A stretch of 6,621 nucleotides of DNA from Acholeplasmataceae bacterium UBA6235 (GTDB taxonomy: Bacteria > Bacillota_I > Bacilli_A > Acholeplasmatales > UBA5453): positions 1-6,621 of the forward strand of contig DJWH01000102.1 of NCBI GenBank assembly GCA_002441525.1, read 5' to 3'. A model generated the notes under the pieces. It saw only the letters and a program-made list of their open reading frames with translations. It was not told the origin of the DNA and did no database searches. Of the stretch, positions 1 through 4,030 are shown in pieces. A program made the position numbers and the translations under genes. The stretch's first letter is position 1; each line of letters opens with the position of its first letter.

Positions 1-2
1 TT

Positions 3-41
3 TTCGCATCCATCGCTTACGATCAGCGCATACAACCATAA
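3..41 (+). CDS. Possible 3' end of a convergent plus-strand gene (partial)
   Basis: One plus-strand frame is open from the window edge and reads FASIAYDQRIQP before a TAA stop at 39-41. That stop lies only 5 bp before the left arm of a hairpin followed by seven T residues on the plus strand, the arrangement expected for the end of a convergent gene. Twelve residues are too few to recognise a family. The other two plus frames are also open here but run through the hairpin, so the choice of frame rests only on the position of the terminator. Confidence 0.3.
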   Translation, partial: FASIAYDQRIQP

Positions 42-91
42 AAGAAAAGATGTCTATTTCGCAAAAAAGCGATTAGACATCTTGTTTTTTT
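41..91. terminator. Bidirectional intrinsic terminator
   Basis: The arms AAGATGTCTA (47-56) and TAGACATCTT (74-83) pair perfectly. Near the loop, CGC (60-62) pairs with GCG (69-71) across a small internal mismatch, leaving an AAAAAA loop at 63-68. On the plus strand the hairpin is followed by T7 (85-91). On the minus strand it is followed by TTTTCTTT (41-48). It can therefore end the exporter operon from the right and a convergent plus-strand transcript from the left. On the minus strand it begins 6 bp after the permease stop codon. Confidence 0.88.
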
Positions 92-959
92 ATTTGACCA
101 TCTTTTTATTCATGTTTCGATAAGCTAAAGCCAGTAAGATGAGTGCTACCCCGAAGGACCCTACCATCAACCAAAACATGGGGATATCGATACCAAACAT
201 ACCAATTTCTTGTGTACCATACGATTCAGCGAGGGCTTCAGCGAATGGGGCTGGTAATTCAGCGTAGGCTTGTTTTAGTATCACTTGTTTGAGTAGAATG
301 GTCATATGGGTAAATGGCACCACAGAAGCAATATTCGACATCCCCTTACCTAAGACAAATAGTGGCATATAAATCCCACTCATAAACCCGATGACCGTCC
401 CTAAGACACCCGCCAAGGCACCAAAGGCATTTTGACTCTTAATCAACGTGACTAAGAATAACATCAGTGCGGATGAGATAAACGTATAGAATAATATGAG
501 TAATGAGGATACAACAATCGTTTCTAAGTTATACCAATAACCAGAAGAAATCCCCACATACAGAATGGTTAATCCCCACATCATTAGAGATAACACCACC
601 GTAACCAATGTGGATGAAATGAAATAAGATAGGATGACTTTGTAGCGTTCGATTGGGGTGACCATAAAACCTTCTAAACGTCTGGTTTCGATGTCTGAAA
701 CAATGGTACCCATGACCCCTAGGGATAATGATACCGTATTGATGACTAAAACCCCACCCATGATGACACCCACACCCAAGAAGGTTTTAAGGTTGTCTTC
801 AACGGTGTCAAATGAACCACCTGTGGTGTATTGTCTACCTAAAAATAAGAAATATAAACCGAGTAGGATGATGACCGATAAGAATGAAAAGAAGACAGCT
901 GCCTTATCTCTTAAAAAGACTTTGACATTTCTTTTAATCAATGAGGTGATATTAAACAT
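90..959 (-). CDS. ABC-2 type exporter permease subunit
   Basis: Membrane subunit of an ABC-2 family exporter, expected to work as a dimer with the ATPase encoded just upstream. The 289-residue protein has about six hydrophobic segments, near residues 20-41, 60-85, 108-136, 147-173, 178-203 and 258-281. The cytoplasmic loop after the second carries RRLEG (93-97) and TPIER (101-105), the typical ABC-2 coupling region. The frame can be extended five codons to a TTG at 972-974. I prefer the ATG at 957-959 because GGAAG (968-972) sits 8 nt ahead of it, and the TTG would lie inside that site. The start overlaps the ATPase gene by 8 bp, which suggests translational coupling. DrrB-like drug or lipid exporters share this layout, but the substrate is unknown. 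Confidence 0.93.
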   Translation of the reverse strand: MFNITSLIKRNVKVFLRDKAAVFFSFLSVIILLGLYFLFLGRQYTTGGSFDTVEDNLKTFLGVGVIMGGVLVINTVSLSLGVMGTIVSDIETRRLEGFMVTPIERYKVILSYFISSTLVTVVLSLMMWGLTILYVGISSGYWYNLETIVVSSLLILFYTFISSALMLFLVTLIKSQNAFGALAGVLGTVIGFMSGIYMPLFVLGKGMSNIASVVPFTHMTILLKQVILKQAYAELPAPFAEALAESYGTQEIGMFGIDIPMFWLMVGSFGVALILLALAYRNMNKKMVK

Positions 960-1857
960 GGTGTTCACTTCCAATCACTTGAATGAAGACATCATCCATG
1001 GAACCTTTGATGACTTCAAATTGCTTAATGTTGTCTTTTAGTGCTTCTAGCAGTGCAATCGCGTCTTTCGCATCCTCCACTTGAATGACATATTCATCCG
1101 ATACTTTCTTATAAGGTCTTTGGATGGATTCTAGGTAATCTACCAAAGTTTTTTTATTGATTGGTACCAATTTTAATCGGTCATAAGAAAATTGGCCTTT
1201 CAGTGCTGCAGGGGTCCCTTCAGCACAAATTTTCCCTTTATTGATGATGACGACATGGTCCGCCACAGCGGCTTCTTCCATATAGTGGGTGGTTAGGAAA
1301 ATGGTCATCCCTGAAGAAGTTCTTAAATCATCGATGACCTTCCAAACCACTTGTCTGGTTTCGGGGTCTAGCCCGGTGGTCGGTTCATCTAGCAACAAGA
1401 TTTCTGGGTTTGAGAACAAAGCTCTCGCAATCTCTGTTCTTCTTTTTTGACCCCCAGATAGGGTTCTAAACCGTTGGTTTTCAAATTCATCTAAGTGTAA
1501 GTAACTTCTCAATTCTTCATAGCGTTTCAGTACACCGGCTTTATCGTTAATGTATAAAGACCCACGATAGAGTAAGTTTTCTTTAACCGTTAATAAATCG
1601 TCTAAGATGTTCTCTTGGAACACCACACCTATTTTATTTCTGAAGTAGGTATCTTCCGATTGTCCATTTAACAATACTGCTCCTGAATCCAAATCGAGTA
1701 GGGTGGATATCACTTTGATGGTGGTCGATTTACCTGCCCCGTTCGGTCCTAAAAAGGCGAATAATGAGCCTCTTCTGACATTAAAGGAAATGTCATCGAC
1801 GGCTTTGATTTCGCCATAGTACTTCTTTAAGTGTTTAATTTCTAAAATAGCGTCCAT
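952..1857 (-). CDS. ABC exporter ATP-binding protein, DrrA-like
   Basis: Cytoplasmic ATPase that should power the permease encoded immediately downstream. In the 301-residue form all nucleotide-binding motifs are present and intact: Walker A GPNGAGKST (37-45), Q-loop glutamine 81 in VVFQEN, signature LSGGQ (133-137), Walker B ending in D157-E158, D-loop GLDP (162-165) and switch histidine 191. A C-terminal extension of about 80 residues ends in KGSMDDVFIQVIG, typical of the DrrA/daunorubicin-resistance branch (DUF4162-like). The frame opens further up at an ATG at 1876-1878. I chose the ATG at 1855-1857 because GGAGGG lies 5 nt before it, and because the predicted transcript would start at about 1880, leaving the longer form almost leaderless. 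The role is export of an unidentified small molecule, drug, peptide or lipid. Confidence 0.97.
   Translation of the reverse strand: MDAILEIKHLKKYYGEIKAVDDISFNVRRGSLFAFLGPNGAGKSTTIKVISTLLDLDSGAVLLNGQSEDTYFRNKIGVVFQENILDDLLTVKENLLYRGSLYINDKAGVLKRYEELRSYLHLDEFENQRFRTLSGGQKRRTEIARALFSNPEILLLDEPTTGLDPETRQVVWKVIDDLRTSSGMTIFLTTHYMEEAAVADHVVIINKGKICAEGTPAALKGQFSYDRLKLVPINKKTLVDYLESIQRPYKKVSDEYVIQVEDAKDAIALLEALKDNIKQFEVIKGSMDDVFIQVIGSEHHV
968..972 (-). promoter_or_regulatory. Ribosome binding site that sets the permease start
   Basis: GGAAG on the minus strand lies 8 nt before the ATG at 957-959, inside the end of the ATPase gene. It overlaps the alternative TTG start at 972-974, so it favours the shorter, 289-residue permease. 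Confidence 0.6.
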
Positions 1858-1862
1858 ATGTA

Positions 1863-1868
1863 CCCTCC
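1863..1868 (-). promoter_or_regulatory. Ribosome binding site that sets the ATPase start
   Basis: GGAGGG on the minus strand, 5 nt before the ATG at 1855-1857. The upstream in-frame ATG at 1876-1878 has no such site and sits next to the predicted transcription start. Confidence 0.85.
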
Positions 1869-1886
1869 AAATCGTCATTTGACCTC

Positions 1887-1915
1887 AGTATAGCACAGAC
1901 ATATACAGATGTATA
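1887..1915 (-). promoter_or_regulatory. Promoter of the ABC exporter operon
   Basis: On the minus strand there is a -10 element TATACT (1887-1892) preceded by TGC, giving an extended -10. A 17-bp spacer separates it from TATACA (1910-1915), a 4-of-6 match to the -35 consensus. Transcription would begin near 1880, about 23 nt before the ATPase ATG. This promoter lies in the 78-bp gap between the small lipoprotein gene and the ATPase gene, so the exporter need not depend on read-through. Confidence 0.7.
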
Positions 1916-1917
1916 TG
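1900..1917. promoter_or_regulatory. Palindromic operator-like site over the exporter promoter
   Basis: CATATAC-AGAT-GTATATG is a perfect inverted repeat with 7-bp arms and a 4-nt centre. It covers the whole predicted -35 element and half of the spacer, where a bound repressor would block polymerase. There is no T-run on either side, so it does not look like a terminator for the upstream lipoprotein gene. It lacks the CG centre common in LacI-type operators, so the nearby LacI protein is not the obvious ligand. A regulator of the GntR/YtrA, PadR, TetR or MarR type encoded elsewhere is possible, but this is inference. Confidence 0.55.
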
Positions 1918-1935
1918 CTTGAATCGATTATTTTA

Positions 1936-2844
1936 TCAACGCTTTACAGTAACGGTATAAATGACATCGTATGGCAGTTCATCGATGACGATGTGGGCGA
2001 GTAAATCCACCGCCACTGCGGTATCGCTTGGCCATACATTGGCTTGTAAATTATCGGTACTGATTCGAATCACCGAGGTATTGAGTGAGGTCCACTCAAT
2101 GGTCGAGCCTTCATATTCAGCTAAGGTTTGAGGTAAATAAAATAACTTAGACACACGGTCTTTGGAATCCCCTTCAAAGAAATTCATCACGATCAAATTA
2201 TCGAGGTTATGCATTGGGTTATTGACATCAAAAATATAATCGTTCACCAGTATTTCATAAGCTGCGTATACGGATTTGTCTTCATGGTAAATCACCAATC
2301 CAACTTTATCGATACAACGGGTATTCACAATCTTTGGCATCAACCATTTAGAGCCATCTTGTTTGATGGCACCATAGTGACACGTTCTTTCACTCATTTC
2401 AAAACTGAGATTCAATCCTTCAAAAGTTTCGGGTAATTCCACTGGTCCAGTGAGGTGTAGGTAATCGGCTAAAAAGTCATCTAAGCCCATCAGTTTTTCT
2501 TGTACTGTTGGTTCTGCGTGGATCGATAACACGGTTACTTTAAAGTATTTGTAGTGCTTTTTAGTGGATAACTGAAATCTTACTGAGATACGTAAAGTGA
2601 CTTCAACATCAGTCTCTTGACGGTGTACCACCGCTTGACTATTATCAACGATTTCAATCACATCCGGATTGTTCGATGTCCAAGTCCCATAATCGTGTTC
2701 TGGTTGTGGCAACTCAAAGTTCATGGTTGTTTTTTCGGGGATATTTTGTAGATCCGTGTAATCAAATGTAATCACCTTCGCACTACACCCCGATAGAGTA
2801 ATGACAAATAGTAAGTATAAAACAATTAAAATTATTTTTTTCAT
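1936..2844 (-). CDS. Small lipoprotein with Ig-like (aBig-type) units, function unknown
   Basis: A 302-residue predicted lipoprotein. It has a basic-hydrophobic signal peptide and the lipobox LSGC, with lipidation at Cys20, so it should be anchored on the outer face of the membrane. No enzyme motif was recognised. Residues about 24-107 contain TWTSNNPDVIEI and end in YFKVTVL, the pattern of atrophied bacterial Ig-like domains (W-S-S-N-P-V-I, closing beta strand). A second such unit occupies about 215-302 (EWTSLNTSVIRI, closing YTVTVKR). The middle region, about 130-205, begins with ELPETFEGLNLSF and may be a degenerate third unit. It holds two cysteines, 155 and 177, that could form a disulfide outside the cell. 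GGAGGG lies 9 nt before the ATG. The gene has its own promoter and ends in TGA. An adhesion or binding role is possible but unproven. Confidence 0.85.
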   Translation of the reverse strand: MKKIILIVLYLLFVITLSGCSAKVITFDYTDLQNIPEKTTMNFELPQPEHDYGTWTSNNPDVIEIVDNSQAVVHRQETDVEVTLRISVRFQLSTKKHYKYFKVTVLSIHAEPTVQEKLMGLDDFLADYLHLTGPVELPETFEGLNLSFEMSERTCHYGAIKQDGSKWLMPKIVNTRCIDKVGLVIYHEDKSVYAAYEILVNDYIFDVNNPMHNLDNLIVMNFFEGDSKDRVSKLFYLPQTLAEYEGSTIEWTSLNTSVIRISTDNLQANVWPSDTAVAVDLLAHIVIDELPYDVIYTVTVKR

Positions 2845-2853
2845 ATAAAATGG

Positions 2854-2859
2854 CCCTCC
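2854..2859 (-). promoter_or_regulatory. Ribosome binding site of the small lipoprotein gene
   Basis: GGAGGG on the minus strand, 9 nt before the ATG at 2842-2844. It fixes the start at the MKK signal peptide. Confidence 0.85.
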
Positions 2860-2882
2860 AATGTAACGTAAAATCTATGCAT

Positions 2883-2911
2883 ATTATAACAATTATCACG
2901 GGTTTTGAACA
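2883..2911 (-). promoter_or_regulatory. Extended -10 promoter of the small lipoprotein gene
   Basis: A perfect TATAAT (2883-2888) on the minus strand is preceded by TGT, making an extended -10 element. At a 17-bp spacing the -35 position reads TGTTCA (2906-2911), only a weak match, which extended -10 promoters tolerate. Transcription would start near 2876, leaving a leader of about 32 nt. It begins directly after the terminator of the LacI-type gene, so the two genes look separately transcribed. Confidence 0.7.
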
Positions 2912-2914
2912 CCC

Positions 2915-2942
2915 CAAAAATAAAACACAACCGAAGCTGTGT
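2915..2942 (-). terminator. Intrinsic terminator of the LacI-type gene (UUCG loop)
   Basis: Read on the minus strand, ACACAGC (2936-2942) pairs with GTTGTGT (2925-2931), with one G-U pair, around a TTCG tetraloop closed by C-G, a very stable loop. The tail TTTTATTTTT (2915-2924) follows at once. The hairpin begins 16 bp after the stop codon of the regulator gene. Confidence 0.9.
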
Positions 2943-2958
2943 CATTTGGTTTGTTGAA

Positions 2959-3915
2959 TCAGCACGATTCACGGTAAATGATTTTACCAATCGGTACTTG
3001 AATGTCCTCTGGGATATGGTCATTGATGATGTCCATCAACGCGTTCGCGACGCGTTTCCCCCACTCCATGTGGTCAATCCCAATGGTGGTGAGTTTCGGT
3101 GTAATGTATTCATCCAATACAATGTTGTCAAATCCCGCAACAGCGACGTCCTCAGGAATTTTGACCCCACCTTGTTTCAACGCTTCAATCAGTCCAATCG
3201 CGGATTCATCGTTCGCACAGAAAACAAAACGGGGGCGTTTGTCTTGTTTTAACAACAATAACCCTGCTTGATATCCGCTTTGAATGGTGAAATCCCCTTG
3301 AATATACGTATGTGATAACCCGTGTTCTTGGAGGGCTTGTTTGAACCCATCATAGCGGTGGTTGTTGTTAAAGGCGATGGTTGGTCCCGATAGGAAAGCG
3401 AAATCATCATACCCTTTTTGAATCATTTCTTTGATGAATCGATAAACCAAGCCTTCATTGTCGATGACCGATGAATAAATGTTGTTTCCAACGAGATTAC
3501 GATCGAGGACAAATAGTGGATGGCCTTGAGATGCATAATGGATTAAAACCTCATCGGTCAACTGGCCATCAAATACGATTGCACCATCGACTTGACGTTC
3601 TTTCAGTAAATTGGAAGAGGCTTTACCCGAACTTACAATGATATTTAAATTGTTCGCTTGTAAGGTTTGTCGGATCCCTTCTAGGACATCCGAGAAGATT
3701 GGACCAGCAAACCCATAGACAAAGACACCGATGTTCCCGGTGCGTTTGGTTTTTAGGTTTCTCGCACTCCCATTTGGGTAGTAATTGAGTTCTTTCGCGA
3801 TGGCTAAAATCTTCTGTTTGGTGTCTGGATGGACATTGGTTTGGTTGTTCAGTGCGTAAGAAGCGGTGGAGATGGATACCCCAGCTTTTTTCGCAACATC
3901 TCTAATTGTAGGCAT
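2959..3915 (-). CDS. LacI-family transcriptional regulator
   Basis: A 318-residue DNA-binding regulator that normally releases or binds its operator on binding a sugar. The N-terminus MPTIRDVAKKAGVSISTASY (1-20) is the classic LacI helix-turn-helix. It is followed by the linker NYYPNGSARNLKT (44-56) with the hinge helix. The rest is the periplasmic-binding-protein-like core: VDGAIVF (109-115), NHRYDGF (185-191, with likely ligand residues R187 and D189), ANDESAIG (234-241) and GFDN (261-264). The first lobe looks somewhat short between NIIVSS and the VDG strand. The frame opens 27 codons earlier, but homology and GGAGG 5 nt ahead of the ATG at 3913-3915 fix this start. It follows a large carbohydrate-binding-like lipoprotein gene, so control of a glycan-use locus is likely. 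The effector is not predictable. It ends in TGA. Confidence 0.96.
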   Translation of the reverse strand: MPTIRDVAKKAGVSISTASYALNNQTNVHPDTKQKILAIAKELNYYPNGSARNLKTKRTGNIGVFVYGFAGPIFSDVLEGIRQTLQANNLNIIVSSGKASSNLLKERQVDGAIVFDGQLTDEVLIHYASQGHPLFVLDRNLVGNNIYSSVIDNEGLVYRFIKEMIQKGYDDFAFLSGPTIAFNNNHRYDGFKQALQEHGLSHTYIQGDFTIQSGYQAGLLLLKQDKRPRFVFCANDESAIGLIEALKQGGVKIPEDVAVAGFDNIVLDEYITPKLTTIGIDHMEWGKRVANALMDIINDHIPEDIQVPIGKIIYRESC

Positions 3916-3920
3916 AAAAA

Positions 3921-3925
3921 CCTCC
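3921..3925 (-). promoter_or_regulatory. Ribosome binding site that sets the LacI-type start
   Basis: GGAGG on the minus strand, 5 nt before the ATG at 3913-3915. The longer reading frame would place this site inside the coding region and add residues unlike any LacI N-terminus. Confidence 0.85.
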
Positions 3926-3938
3926 GAATCCCGCATGG

Positions 3939-3978
3939 AAAAAATGCTTTTAAAGGTGGTGACCCCTAAAAGCATTTT
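3939..3978 (-). terminator. Long hairpin before the LacI-type gene: weak terminator or attenuator
   Basis: The 12-bp arms AAAATGCTTTTA (3941-3952) and TAAAAGCATTTT (3967-3978) pair perfectly. After two A-C mismatches three more pairs form (3955-3957 with 3962-3964), closing a 4-nt loop. On the minus strand the hairpin ends in T6, but four of these T residues lie in the stem and only two beyond it, so termination is probably partial. It lies after the large lipoprotein gene and only 13 nt before the ribosome binding site of the regulator, too close for a promoter between them. An operator is an alternative reading. Confidence 0.55.
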
Positions 3979-3982
3979 CCCA

Positions 3983-4020
3983 CATTGGGAGGGCAAACTA
4001 TCTAAGTAGTTTCGCCAATG
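3983..4020 (-). other. Second hairpin just after the large lipoprotein gene
   Basis: An imperfect hairpin has outer arms CATTGG (3983-3988) and CCAATG (4015-4020), inner arms AAACTA (3995-4000) and TAGTTT (4007-4012), and a 6-nt loop. The internal loop is unequal, 6 nt against 2 nt. It begins 10 nt after the lipoprotein stop codon and has no T-run, so it is not a terminator by itself. A 3'-end stability or processing element is possible. No known riboswitch was recognised. Confidence 0.45.
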
Positions 4021-4030
4021 AAATTGTTAA

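Noticed and set aside
1..39. Minus-strand start of a gene at the left edge (ATG at 37-39, frame open to position 1)
   Set aside because: There is no ribosome binding site before it, and it starts just past the terminator tail. Thirteen codons are too few to support a gene.
658..1041. Plus-strand open frame of 127 codons opposite the exporter genes
   Set aside because: It lies antisense to the well-supported permease and ATPase genes, has no clear ribosome binding site and its composition looks like a reading-frame shadow.
1900..1929. Palindromes (CATATAC-N4-GTATATG and AATCGATT) as a terminator for the small lipoprotein gene
   Set aside because: Neither is followed by a T-run on the minus strand and both are AT-rich. 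The first fits an operator better, and the second is only 8 bp long and could be chance.
2841..3252. Overlapping open frames on both strands around the regulator's 3' end and the intergenic region
   Set aside because: They overlap the LacI-type gene, its terminator and the small lipoprotein promoter, and encode nothing recognisable.
3985..4030. Promoter for the LacI-type gene with TTAACA as -35 and TTAGAT as -10
   Set aside because: The spacing is about 19 bp and the -10 matches the consensus poorly, so it is not convincing.
3916..4030. A known riboswitch in the spacer before the regulator
   Set aside because: The two hairpins do not show the conserved core of any riboswitch class I can recognise.
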